This document shows positions 46,572 through 58,984 of a stretch of 64,000 nt of DNA, piece after piece. The stretch is from Magnolia sinica. Taxonomy: Eukaryota > Streptophyta > Magnoliopsida > Magnoliales > Magnoliaceae. A program made the translations under genes and the position numbers. Under the pieces are notes generated by a model that ran no database searches, was not told the origin of the DNA, and saw nothing but the letters and a program-made list of their open reading frames with translations. The stretch spans positions 2,232,001 through 2,296,000 of the forward strand of contig NC_080583.1 in NCBI RefSeq assembly GCF_029962835.1, in the 5' to 3' direction. The first letter of the stretch is position 1; each line of letters begins with the position of its first letter.

Positions 46572-46905
46572 AGCCTCTAACGGGCAGTTCTGTGGGTGGG
46601 CCCACCGTGATTTATCTACATCATTCATCCCTTCTGTCAGATCATCTTAAAGTATGTGCATGAAAATGAGGCAGATCCATGGCTCAAGCGGACCACACCA
46701 AAGATGAATGTTGCATTTGCATTTAATGCTCTTGTGCATTTAACGTAACCAAGCTCATTATTTGGTGCGGTACGACTTGAGCAATAGACCTACCTCACTG
46801 TTTTACACATACCTTAAAATGATATAAGGATGGGATGGACGGTGTGGATATATGGATACATCACAGTGGACCTGCCTACAGAACTGCCTGTTCGTGAATA
46901 GCTGG
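46572..46905. mobile_element. TIR element, CAGTTCTGTGGG group, second copy
   Basis: The left arm 'cgggcagttctgtgggtggg' with 'cccaccgtgattt' pairs with the right arm 'catcacagtggacctgccta' and 'cagaactgcctgttcg'. It shares interior words ('catttaatgc', 'gatctgcctca'-like) with the copy at 27066. Confidence 0.65.
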
Positions 46906-47888
46906 GGTAGGACGAATACGCGTCCAGATCTCCCTCATTTACCATTTCAAGATGAGCCGGTAAAATGGATGTGCATATAGATAAAAATACATACATCATG
47001 GTGGGCCCACAATTGTGATCCTAAAATATGAGGAAGATCTAAAATTCAAGTTAGCCATATGACAGGAATCGCCATATGTCATCCAACCTGTTCTAAAGGT
47101 GATTCCAAAATGCAAATATCAGCCTCTTTCAAAACTACTATGGACCTAAGAAGATTTTAACGGTAGTGATTTCTAGCTTCACTGATTACTGTAAGTGGAG
47201 TTTACTTGAATTTCAAATACACCTAATTTTTAACTCACGTCTTAATGTAAGCTGGTGCAATGGATGTACAAAGTAGATATAAGAAGTATCACGGTGGACC
47301 CTACATTACTTAGGGTTACAGGAAATTCAGGATACTCTGATTATGTGGGCCCCATCCAACAACAAATGCTGGAAGAGCATGAGTTGTCCGCATCCAAAGC
47401 AAACCGTGAGAGAAAAGAGGAGTTTGTGTTAAATAAGGAAACGTTTATAAATACGTTATTTTGATTTTAAATGATTTCCAAAGGAGAAGGTTTAAGTCCA
47501 ACCGGTGGGACCATAATTCAGAGTCTAACCAGTAGATAACTTCCAACCTGTCTTGTCTGTGAGGCATCCACACCGTCCAAATGGGTTATCCCATCATAAA
47601 GATCAACGTTTTAAAGAAAGATCTATATCCATTCATCTAGTGTACTAAACTGTATATACATTGTTTTATAAGGTGAGTCCCACCTGATGAGTGGATGTTA
47701 CTGATTGTTTCTATAATTAATAATCATGGAGGAGAAAACCTGATGGAAGGGTTAGATGTCACAAGAGATTGGAAGATGTAATCTGGCTGGACCGTACCTT
47801 GTTGTCCAACCGGTTGTATTTGATAATTTCTCTCTCCAGAATTCAAAGTTTTAATACAGATATTATCTTTCGAACTACGTTAAAGAGC
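46906..47888. other. Intergenic, TIR-element remnants, no recognised gene
   Basis: A 'catacatcatggtgggccca' end motif at 46990 belongs to the same repeat group, but its partner was not found. No exon resembling the first exon of the SAP30-like gene could be found here. Confidence 0.4.
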
Positions 47889-48397
47889 GGATTCGGTCAT
47901 GTCGGGGTAATACCGAGTTCTGTCATGCCGTGACCGTGGGGCCCACCTTGATGTATTTTTTGTATATCCACTCCGTCCATCAGTTTTTACAACCCATTTT
48001 ATGAAATTTAACAGAAAATGAAACATATCCAAACATCAGGTGGACCAAATAGGAAACAGCAAGACTAATGACGTCCGGCATTGAAGCCTTCCTAGGGCCC
48101 AATGTAATTTTTATTTTCCATCCAAAGTCTTGATAAGATCACTCAGACCTGGATGAAGAGAAAACAGAAATATCAGCTTCATCCAAATCTTTTGTGGCCC
48201 ACAAGTAGTTTTTAATGGTCAATCATCACTGTTTCCTGTTGTCCATCTGAGATTTGGACCTTCCTTATTTCTTTTCCCATGACCTAAAATGATCTCAAAA
48301 AATGGATGGACGGCATGGATATACAACATATACATCAAGGTGGGCCCACGGTCACGGTCTGACCGCACTCGGTATTACCCGACCTGACCGAATCCAC
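47889..48397. mobile_element. TIR element (MULE-like MITE) upstream of the SAP30-like paralogue
   Basis: The left arm (ggattcggtcatgtcggggt, aataccgag, gaccgtggggcccaccttga) matches the reverse complement of the right arm (ggattcggtcaggtcgggt, aataccgag, gaccgtgggcccaccttgat) with similarity extending about 100 bp. It is about 509 bp. No target duplication was recognised. Confidence 0.75.
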
Positions 48398-48984
48398 TCC
48401 CATTATCTTATAATCCCCCCTCTCTCTCACAGAGTCCTGTGTGACGTGAAAATGGTGCGTGATTTCTAGAAGGCTGATTGGGTTTTGGTGGAAGATCGGC
48501 CCCACACGTGCCAATATGGTGGTACGTATCTGAGATCTGGTCCGTTCATTGTTGAGCCCCACGACACAAAAATCATGTCAGTATTTTATCCATGGCTTAT
48601 ACAATGGCGTGGCCCACCTGATGGCTAACCTATATTCTTCACGTGCTGCTTTGGCACACGTGTAAGAGTACGATTTGAAATCCTGCTCGTGGCTGAGGTT
48701 GCCTTGGGACCCATGATTAGAAAAGTACTGGGTCTGGACCTTTCATCTGGTGGACCCCAACATGATGGTCCATGGGCCAAAAATCATTTTACTCTTAAAT
48801 ATGCAGACTCGTCCGAGTCGAGTCGGTCGATCTGAGTTGACTCGGACTCGATCCGTGCAGCCGCTAGCATCCCTTTCGTGCTTCTAATTTCAGTTGAGTT
48901 TCCGTGTTTGGATGGCCTGAGTTTGGATTAGATAGAAATGAAGATTTTGATGTTTTCCTTTGATTTCTATTCTTGAAATTGCAG

Positions 48985-51239
48985 GATGTTACAAAAATAA
49001 AGATAGAGATCAGCATCGATAATGCAATGGAAGCTACAGTGGGCCACGCAGAGTTTGATCAGAAAGAATATGAACGATGTGGATCTGATTTGAGTGAGTT
49101 GATTTAATTGGCATGAGTTACGGTCGCTACGATCAAATCACATCGCAGTCCATATAATCATTGTTCTTTTACACATGCCTTATCTTTGCTATTAAAGGTT
49201 ATTTGGGATTGTATATTTGACATGTATCAGCATTTTGTGAGTCTATATGCGGAATTGCAATGACTGTGCTATGCATCAGATAGAAGATGAGATGCCGAGG
49301 TCTTCCTCTCCTTACACCCTTTAAAGAAGCTGTAATAAGGCCTAAACTTCTATCGGTGGTGTTGGATTGGAGACCCAGCCCTGTTTTATAATGCAGAGAC
49401 AGAAGAGTTTGAAATCCATCAAAACTCCTCTCCCTAAGGCTCCACACAAATTTGACAATCCTAGTTCCTCTAGAATATTGTGTGTGTATCACAGTTATAA
49501 CACTCTACCCCTTACACGGATTTCTAAATGTATCACAACTTAGTGGAACCCACTGGTATACCCAATCACACTTTTCAACCCATAGGACAATTCAAACCGT
49601 TAATCAATAAGGTCCACCTTATAGAATTCTTACACAATTACCATAGAATCCAGGTGAATTAAAATTAATTATTATATTTGGCAGCTTGTAATCGAAATTC
49701 ATTAAAAACTGATAATCGATCGGAATCATCACATTGTGTCTAGCATTCTGTATTTGAAAGAGAGATAACTATGACCTACGAATAAGTGGTAATCAATGGT
49801 AATAGGAATCCATGTAAAAAGGGCATGTTTGGATTCCAATTCACATCAAATGCACTCCTCTCAATTACTATGGATTCATGCTTCCAAACAACCCTTTTGT
49901 AAAAAGGGCATGTTTGGATGTACCCCATAATTAGAATTGAATGGAATGCATAAAAAAAGACGGACCACACTATCGATGGATGCTCCAAAGAGGCCCAAAA
50001 CTTTCATGGAATCACCACATGTTAATTGTCCAATATGCAGACAATCCAGTTCTTGAATTAGATTCAGAAAGAATGGCGTGGCCCCCTCGCCAGCCAATAT
50101 TGCATGATGTTTGTTCAAGTAATCGCCTGGGGTGGGGCCCATTCCCAACATGACTAACCATCTTCAATCAGGAGATGTTTTCATATTAGAATTCCCCTTA
50201 TACATGTGAATGTATCACATGTAACAATGTATCAAAAAATTCATGCTATAATGGAAATTGCTATAGGACTGTACTCAACTTCTGTTATTGATTCCTGCAG
50301 TATCCGATATCATCCGAAAACCCCACATTCCAAAACCTCGGCCGCTAAAAATGGTTGGACCAGACCACAAATCTACAATACAGAGGACCCACATAAAAGA
50401 TCCGACGGGTTCACAGCCCAAGGGACCCACAACATCTGCTCAATACATTACAGTATGAAATTATACTTCAGTTTCCAAATTTGGAAATTCTGTTCTTCAT
50501 GTATTGAATTTCCGATTTTCTTCACTAAGTATTCTTTATATGAAAAAAAATTGTACAGACAGTCGATTTCAGCAAACTGGAAATGAGTTCGCTTCGGAGA
50601 TATTGCCGATTCTACAAACTTGTGAGTTCTTTACTGCTGTGGTTGATCGATTACTAACTCGAACAACTCGAGCACCATTTTTCAATCCTTTGTGGTGTAG
50701 CTCATGGTTCATTTTGTGGGCCACAGGTCGGGCATGACCTCAAAATCACACCCAAAGAACAGCTGGTTGATGTTGTTCAGAGGCATTTCGCGCCCCAGGT
50801 ATTAATTCATGTGTGCTAGTGTATGTTCTTGAAGGAATTCTAATATCACATGTAATCTAAAATCTCAGTCACTCTCACCATGTGTGTGGCCCATGGCACG
50901 ATGATCGCACCAGTTTGATGCCCAAACTCTGCTTGAATAGCGAATGTGAACCATTGATTGTTCGGCGATCCCTTTCTTTACCTCAGACACTCCATTCAAG
51001 TGGTTAGGATCATCTGATCGAAGCAAATTTGGGCTATCATTCGACATGATAGGGTGATATTTATGCATTATATTAACATATGTTTTATTTGAACACTGTC
51101 GCCACTGCGGTTTCTCTTCTAATTCTCCATTTTATGTGAAACCAAATCGCTTCGATTGTACATAAAGCGATTGGATGAAATGCAGGTCATTGTCGAACTT
51201 GTGCAGGCTTTTAAGAGACCGAAGAACACAGATGAATGA
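48985..51239 (+). CDS. Diverged SAP30-like tandem paralogue, first exon not found
   Basis: Five exons align one-to-one with exons 2-6 of the upstream gene: 48985-49093, 50301-50452, 50559-50621, 50727-50798 and 51168-51239, all with AG/GT borders and the same intron phases. Exon sizes differ only by multiples of three (127/109, 140/152, 63/63, 69/72, 72/72), so the frame has been preserved. The Sin3-binding part reads TVDFSKLEMSSLRRYCRFYKL in exon 4 (blocks TVDFSKLEM and SSLRRYCRFYKL), EQLVDVVQRHF and RLDEMQVIVELVQAFKR. It encodes 155 residues from exon 2, or 141 from the ATG at 49027. No copy of exon 1 is seen upstream; a faint resemblance at 48463-48490 is weak. It could be a shortened functional protein or a gene with a new first exon. 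Confidence 0.72.
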
Positions 51240-52223
51240 TCCACAAGATTGCACATGCATTTGATTATAACTAATCAAGACATGTTTCTTTCGCAGTTCG
51301 TAGTTATTTTCTCTAACAAATTGAGTTCTTGGTTTTTTATTTCTCCCCTTTCAACATAATTGTTATTTGAGTTTTCCCAGTTAGAGGTTTTTAAAAGTGT
51401 GTTTGGATGCAATATCGAATTAAATTGCCATCTATTAGTCTAATAAACTATGTAAAATCAAATTACAATTCCTCATCGCATGCCTAATGAGGGGTTCAGA
51501 ATTGCAATTGCATTACTTTTAAGTTGGATTTGAAAGAAGCCTGATTGAAATTTGAGGGCTAATTCCTCATTTTAAGAAGTCGATCGATCACAACTCAGTT
51601 CATTATTGTAATCAAGCGTGGTCCCATGTTAGCGAAGTGAAGCAGTGAAGAACAACAGTTAAGTGGATTGTGTTTGGATTAAGAGAATACTCTGGAACAT
51701 GTCTCGTTTTACACTTTGCTTAAGAAAAGTAATTGTGGAATTCCATTTCTATTTCTAAGATTTTACTTAGGGCTTGTTTAGATAAATTTAGAAAGAAGGA
51801 AAAAAAAAAACATTACATTACATTTAAGGAAAATCATAGATAGTGTCATCGGTGAAATCATTGTTGGATTCCTCAATTTTCCATTCGCCGAGGATTTTGG
51901 GGTCATTGGATGCCTGTAAATGGGGTTAGGTGTGAATGACTTTAGAGGTAAATGGTTTAAAAATGCATGTAAATCATCTACAACTTTTAGCCTCATTTGA
52001 TTTCCCAACAAAAGGTTATGATTTCATTTATATGCTCTCCATTTACAGCCCTATGGCTTTATTTTCAAAGATTGGCTCCTCATTTTCAGGAATTTAATAA
52101 TTTGTAAGCTATCCAAACACAAATAATCATTTACAGCTTACAACCAAACAGAATTTATACCTGTAAATCATTTATCACTTAAACCATTTACAAGCATTCA
52201 AACCACTCATAAGGGTTTTCATA
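51240..52223. other. Intergenic, no recognised gene
   Basis: AT-rich flank of the paralogue with 'gtttggatgcaat' and 'ctatccaaacac' motifs at 51397 and 52104 that may be remains of small MITEs. Several 'catttacagc'/'gtaaat' words at 52000-52200 recur in both orientations. Confidence 0.4.
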
Positions 52224-52689
52224 TTGGTTCACGATCCATCTAAGCTGGGAACCATGATTTGCACAGTTTGATTTGAATTTCTTGTAATTACGTGTGCATT
52301 TTCTAAGTAATCTCTAAGTGCCTGCTTATCATCACACTCTGCTAGAGTATCAAAGTTTTTCTCTTTTCTTAGAAACAAAATACAATAACCATACATTTTG
52401 TTGAATTTCATAAAACATCAGATTTGCATGCATTGAGATAACATATTCAGCACACTTACATATATATAGTCCATACATGCATGTGGACCATCAACATACC
52501 AAAAAACAATCCATATTTAGTTTCATTCATGAACTTGGGGAAGTAGAATGCGTTGGGCTGCACCAAATTAGACTGGTCAATTATGAAATACTATGAAATT
52601 TCAAGATATTTGGTACAACCAAACGCACCCAACATAGATTTTGTTCTCATTTTACTTTATTCATTGTAGATAGAGAAGTTGGGCCCAGG

Positions 52690-53773
52690 CTCGAATTTCA
52701 CAAGGGAGGATTCTTCTTCTTTCTTAGGTTCAACGTCATCGTGATAGACAGAAACATTGGGCCTGGATCGAAGTCCTTAGCAAATTACTTGTCTTTGTTC
52801 GGTTTGGCATCATGGCGATAGGCCGAAACATTGGGCCTGGGCTCAAAGTCATTAATGAAGGACTTATCTTTGTTGGGCTAACATCATCGTCACACATGGA
52901 AACATTGGGCCTGGGCTCGAAGTTTTTATCGGAGGACTTATCATGGTCAAGCTCGATGTTGTTGTTGTAGACGGAGACATTGGGCCGAGTTTCAAAATCC
53001 TTACTGAAAATTTCTTTTTTGAGCCTGTGACATGGGCATCCCAAGGTTGGTTTTATCTTTTGCAGAGGAGAGGATTTGTAAATCGAATACGGATCCTCTC
53101 ATCCACAACGCCCACATCATAGGCCCATGAAAAAGAAAATTTAGGCAAGAGACATTGGTCCGAGTTTCAAAATCCTTATTGAAAATTTCTTTTTTCATGA
53201 GCCTGTGACATGGGCATCCCAAGGTTGGTTTTATCTTTTGCAGAGGAGACGATTTGTAAATCGAATACGGATCCTCTCCTCCACAACGCCCACATCATAG
53301 GCCCATGAAAAAGAAAATTTAGGCAAGAGACATTGGGCCGAGTTTCAAAATGCTTACTGAAAATTTCTTTTTTCATGAGCCTGTGACATGGGCATCCCAA
53401 GGTTGGTTTTATCTTTTGCAGAGGAGAGGATTCGTAAATCGAATACGGATCCTCTCCTACACAACGCCCACATCATAGGCCCATGAAAAAGAAAATTTAG
53501 GCAAGGATTTTGAACCTCGGCCCAATGTCTCCATCTATGACAACGACGTCGAGCTTGACCAACATAAGTCCTCCGATAAAGACTTCGAGCCCGTGCCCAA
53601 TGTTTCTGTTTGTAGTGACAATGTTGAGCCCAACAAAGACAAGTCCTTTATTAAGGATTTTAAGCCCAAGCCCAATGTTTTGCTTTCGTCATGAATTTGC
53701 TGGTGATCATTGCATCCTTCCAGTTAGCTCCTGGGACTTCTCTTGCAGCAAGTATGCTTACAAAGTACAAGGA
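52690..53773 (-). pseudogene. Organ-specific-protein gene copy A, inverted, amplified and broken
   Basis: Fragments of the repeat coding sequence are recognisable but scrambled. Minus strand 53773-53681 encodes SILAAREVPGANWKDAMI, the start of exon 2, but the base before it is C, so the splice acceptor that is TAG in copy B is TAC here. Plus strand 53503-53680 holds two and a half repeats (KDFEPRPNVSIYDNDVEL and similar) in the opposite direction. Minus strand 53044-52736 holds further repeats (KDFETRPNVSVYNNNIEL, KNFEPRPNVSMCDDDV) that lose the frame. Between them are three tandem units of about 175 bp. It cannot make the family protein. Confidence 0.75.
52981..53505. repeat. Three tandem units of 174-179 bp
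   Basis: Units begin near 52987, 53161 and 53340 (each at 'gagtttcaaaat'). Each contains 'gagcctgtgacatgggcatc', 'caaggttggttttatctttt' and 'aatcgaatacggatcctctc', with the exon fragment HEK..F.KDFETRPNVS on the minus strand and its inverted counterpart on the plus strand ('cccatgaaaaagaaaattta'). Confidence 0.88.
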
Positions 53774-54360
53774 AAAAAAAACATGAATTATTTGAATCCT
53801 ATTTCAAATAAGATTATAATTTATTTTATCTCTTCAAATCAGGATTTGCCACAATCTGTTTACAATGTGTGTTTGTTATACATTAATGATGCTGTAGTAA
53901 AAGATAACCATCCTCCCCAAAGCAGCATCAGTAAGCTGTTTAAGATATAGTCATGCTCATTCATGGAACTGTTATTTTCAAATATAGTAAATCAATAGGG
54001 CCTGTTTGGTTACCATCAAACTATAATTTGGACATACTAATATGAATGAACGTATTTGACCAACTACGGCTTCTCTGGATAGGCTTGTATGTATAGAGCT
54101 GTATTGATTATTGTTTGTTAAACACCATGTCCAGACAACCACATGTAGCTCTTGTACACATTCAGCATACTAACATATGTGTGCATGCAATGCCTGGCTC
54201 CTATCTGAATAGGCTTATATGGATAGATGATCATGTAGTGATTGCTGTTTAACAAACATCAAGTACGAATATACATATGTGATTCTTGTACACATTCACG
54301 AGACTGGCATATGAACTTGCAGCTTTCTTGTAGATCAATACCATAGCACATGTGGGCCAC

Positions 54361-55250
54361 TTAAAAATTCATGATGGCACATGATGAGTGTGTCAAGGTA
54401 TACCCCAACTGACTATTTAATGGCCCAAAAATCAGGTTGGTCTTGTCATCATGTGAGTTTACTGTGGACAATTGTTCTACTTCTATATCTATCTGTTTTT
54501 CATATGTGCATGACCCTATTAACTGGCCTGATTTTGGGCCCTTGAACCTACGTGGCGAGGTTCGCCACATAAACAGCATGGAAATGGGTGGGCTTTTTCA
54601 TGATTTAGAAATGGGCTGGTCTAGGCCCACAAGCCCATACTAAATGGGTCAAGGCCCGCATGTGCCCAACAAGCCTAGAAAATTTTGGGGGCTAATGCCT
54701 GACCCACCTCAATCAGGAGTAAAAATTGATCCAATCCCTACTTCCATAGGTGAATGCTCCTAATTCATCCGTTGATCATTGATCGAAAGGATTGGACCAT
54801 GCACAAAGAAATAGACATTTATAAAAATGAAAACCAACAGTCCAAATGCCATATGCATGACCAATCAACAGATATTTGTGGGATAGAACACGTGCATGAA
54901 TGAGTCGGGCTAGGCGCTATGAGATGGTGGTGAGTGGATTGGGCTAGCCCAGCCAGGCCTGAATCAAATTGGGCCAGGATTGGGCTGAGCCTGACAACCC
55001 ATGGCTTGGACCCAGGCCTGAGTTTCAGGTCCTATAATTAACTGAGTTAGACCCTGGCCTGAACTTCCAAGAGGCTCACTAACTAGGCTCTCCCAGCACA
55101 AACAAAGAATTTGGGTGTTAGAGCTGGCCCGCCCCTCCACTTAGCTAGCAGATTAGGCCGGGCCACCCCACCCCACCCCAGTGTGGAAATGCACCTGCAT
55201 CAATGTGATGGCCCCCATCCCAACCCATTCACCACCCTAAGTTTTGAGAC
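54361..55250. other. Non-coding part of duplication copy A with 'gggcc' rich repeat
   Basis: Bases 54580-54720 and 54940-55080 are rich in 'gggcctg'/'aggccc' words. It is the unoccupied counterpart of three insertion sites in copy B (near 54508, 54818 and 55034). Confidence 0.5.
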
Positions 55251-55700
55251 TCACCAAGAGAAGTGAAAAGAGTCTGAGAATAGCAAATAGAGCTGACATT
55301 GTATTTCCAACTATAGAAATAAGTTGGGATGAGAAGTTCCTTCACCACTTACACCTATTTATATCCTTAATACATGTTGTTTAAATTTCATTTTCTTTTG
55401 TTTTTTATTTCTTTTGAATTGTAATTTGACCGTCTTAGAAATAAATGAGATATGGCCAATCTTGGTAGATGTGGACTGACACCAATCGTTTCAATTGCAT
55501 GTGATTCGTGACGCTTGTCGAGAGAGAATAGTCTAAAAACTTTACTCAACTAGTCCAAGTCAACTCCGCCGGGTTTAACCAAGGCTCAAGAAAAACTCAA
55601 TCAGGCCATGACTCATTCAATCATCACTGTGGAAAAGAAAAAGTCTTCTCATCTTTGGGCTTGAGAGACAAAAAGAAATGTTAGTTTTATGAAGAAATTG

Positions 55701-58700
55701 ATTTCGTCGTTTCTCGTCCGTCGCAAATAACGGAAACCATCACACCCTTTCCTCAATTACTTTTTCTTTCCACCTCTCCAATGATCCCATAAAAGTTCTA
55801 TTGCCGAGTTGAGTCGAGTCGACTGGGTTTCAAGTTTAGTCAAAAGCTCATGTTTTAAAGAGAGAGAGAGATGAAAATTCTATCTATGTTTTCACGTTGG
55901 TTTTATTTTATCATTTGATTGGATCACAATCTCAAGGTATGATTGTTTATGGGGTTAGACCTCTCTTCTAGTTTTGCACCATTTACCCAATGACTGTTCA
56001 ACCCCATGCATGGCATGAATGTGAGGCAATCCAGACCATCCATACATTGATCAAATTGCAATGGACCATAACCAAGATAATATTAACCATTTGATTTTTC
56101 TTCCCTGAGGAGCTGGGCCACTTGTTAGATTACATTTAACCATCATTTCATCCTCATTAATGGACGGTTGGGATTGCTTGATCAATTTGATTTTAGAGAT
56201 ATACTCCATCCACTCCATAATTTGATAAATCACCACCATTTAAAGATGTTCCTAAACTAATGTTTATCATTGTGTATTAGCCCAAAATAAGAAGAGAAGA
56301 TTTTGGATTAATTTTATTGAAGTTTGAATATCCTCCAGCATGGCCCACTGGATGTGACCCGCAAGAAGCCGGATCAGAACCGTTCATCTAGAAGGGACTT
56401 CCACCGGTGGGCCACGTGATCCTGTGACCAGCCCTTCTGTAGCGGCTGATCAGAGTCATGTTAGGTCCTTGCCACATGCAGGCACAAGTGCCTGTAGGGA
56501 ACTCGTGTGAGATTAGATCTTTGCAAAAAAAAGGTGGGCACCACGGTTTAGATCTTTTGGCCTGAAAATAAGGCCTTTTAATTCTGGAGGTGGGCCATAG
56601 CATACAAAAAACAAATGGATGTCTAAAAGAAATTCTTGTAACTGTCAATTTCAGTTCGTATATTGTGGCCCAACTGTTTTCTTCTTTAAGGAACAAATGG
56701 CTGCTTAGATGACAACATACAAAACACTGGAGTTCTGTTGAGACTGTTGAGTTTGGAACTTAAAACATGTGTTTCATCTAACTCTATAAACCCATCCTCG
56801 AATAGGATTGAAGTCTGAATTCTTAGTGTTGCTATTCAATCAAACATGAGGGCGCACACGTGTTTGTTAATATAAATGGTTGATATTTGATTAAACAAGT
56901 GCGATTGGGATAGTGTAGTTGTGTCATAGTTGTACTTGACTTGAATTTGATTGAATACTTGTGATCCCAGCAGCACATTAATTATAAGATTAGACATGTA
57001 AAGGTTGACTTGACTGTCCAACCACTAATATAGTAGCGATAAAACTATTTAAAAGGAAAGGGTTAGTTCTGAATGGAAACTCTTTTCCTTAAGTACTTTT
57101 TGAAATGGTGATCGCAGGCCTTAGGTTTCCTAGTAATGTGATAGTAGATGAAAATAATTAAAAAATAAAAGTTAAAACGTTGATTTTATTGATTTATAAT
57201 TGAAGCTTAGTACAATCAACAAATAAAAAAAATAAGCAGAGAAATAAAATAGAATATTGCCTATGTAGACAAACAATAGAGGTGAATGGTCAGCATAATA
57301 TGACAAGTGTGTGATCTTTCAAGTAAAGACTCAATTGCTTATTTATATTACTCTTAGGCATAATATAGCGATGTCATTGGAAAACGGCGATCTAAACTAA
57401 CATAAACTTTGAACATTCTATAATGGGGCTAAACAGAAGTAGAGGAAGTAAAAACTAGAAATAAGATAAGTAGTACGTCTTGTGTAGAGAAATTGTGTTT
57501 AATTAGAGCCTCAAGCTCTTCGTCACATACTCCTCATATAGATAGGGAGGTGGCAACCCTTATTAGTTTTCCTTGTTAGTATGAGATCCTTAAAGATTAC
57601 GAGATCAATCCATTTTCATATCTCATTGTCAGTTTTGCTAAAAAAACCTCAAATGTTACCAGATCAATTCATATTCTAGCTGGACTTTGATTCTTTATTG
57701 TATCCTTTGATTTTCTTTCATTTTAGAAAAAATCGGAATTCAAATCATCCTAATCTCCTTGAATGCAATAGTCATCTTTAAAAAGGTTTTCCTTTTTTTT
57801 GATAGGATTGTGTGAGAAAGCATTGCCGAGTATATTTGAATTGTGATAGACTTCCTATCTCGACGTGTCTTTATAAACTTGTCGAGCACGCTGCTTTGAC
57901 CACACTTTCACTCTTATAAGGGCCACGTGTCCTTCATCTCAATATCTCATTTATGAGCGTGGGTATGACTCTGAGCCATTTTGCTTTTAGCATGTGACAT
58001 GTCGCCGAAGGATATATACGAAAAATAATTAAGGATTTCATCTGTCTTTTGTATGTGGTGTCATAGTAGCGTTTCATTGGAGATCACCAAGCATGAATAT
58101 CTGGTCGATCCACTCATTAGGTGGGCCATATCTAAATCAAGGGTCAGATTGTCAGCAGGTGTCCATTGATTTTGACAGTGTGGCCTACCTAATGGTTAGA
58201 TTAGCGTGATTTTTACGCTAGGTGATCTTCATAATGAGGGTGATCTAATGATCAGCTCGGATATCTTTGGGGTTATTTGGAAGTATGGATTGGTGGTGGG
58301 ATTGAAGGGCATTCGGAATCTAGATTCATTCAAAATCCTCACTTATGCTGAGTTTGGCAATTTCTCTCTTTTGTTAAGATTATCTATCATTTTCCTTTTT
58401 TACTCATTTTTTAAGACAAATGGATCGCACGTGTAACATAGATATCACTAGGCTATCAATCCATTGTACACGTGTGACCCGTTGATGATATATCAAAACA
58501 ATTAGATTATCATATACATCACTAAAATTATATCAATAGAATGAACCAAACAATCCAAACATTTGCCATGTAAGTCAACGGTTAAAAAAACGTTAGTTAG
58601 TTGCTTAGTTGTGATGTTATACTTGTGGTTTAGTTAGTTGCTTAGTTGTGATGTTATACTTGTGGTCCATGTGAGGCTTGGAGTTTATCATTTTTTGCCA

Positions 58701-58984
58701 AAGAATATATTTTAATAGGCTTATTACAATCAATCACATAAATACACAACTTAGAGATGTTAAAGTTGATTTTGTAATTAAATTCAAAATCTTATAAATA
58801 TACTACATAATTTCAATGCATTAGTATTTTTTGAATTACAGGGGATTTCAAATACAAGGGTTAAATATAATTCAAGGATTCACCTTGATTCTGAATTCGG
58901 GTATTTGAAATCCAACCTCCCAGACGGCCCTAAAGAAGAGGTACAATACCGAAAGATTATGGTATTTTCTTAGGGGGAGTTATT
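55701..58984. other. Spacer between the duplication copies, no recognised gene
   Basis: AT-rich sequence without convincing frames. A 37-bp period tandem duplication ('tagttagttgcttagttgtg') lies at 58594-58667. I see no boundary sequence repeated at both ends of this spacer. Confidence 0.4.
58594..58667. repeat. Tandem duplication, period 37 bp
   Basis: 'tagttagttgcttagttgtg' with 'atgttatacttgtggt' is repeated exactly once. Confidence 0.85.

Larger units (their letters stand above)
52224..55700. repeat. Segmental duplication copy A (partner 59243-63965)
   Basis: Matching landmarks occur in the same order in both copies: a MITE right half (52224-52355 / 59243-59382), the organ-specific-protein locus, 'gggcctgtttggttaccatc' (53999 / 61014), 'gcatgaccctatt' (54508 / 61639), 'aaaaatgaaaaccaacagtc' (54823 / 62634), 'gactcaccaagagaagtgaa' (55250 / 63509) and 'actcattcaa'-type sequence at the end (55608 / 63874). 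Allowing for three insertions in copy B, the units are both about 3.4-3.5 kb. The left border of copy A lies inside the MITE. Confidence 0.85.

Noticed and set aside
57057..58080. Possible LTR-like sequence in the spacer
   Set aside because: The AT-rich composition suggested an LTR, but no TG...CA ends, target duplication or second copy could be found.
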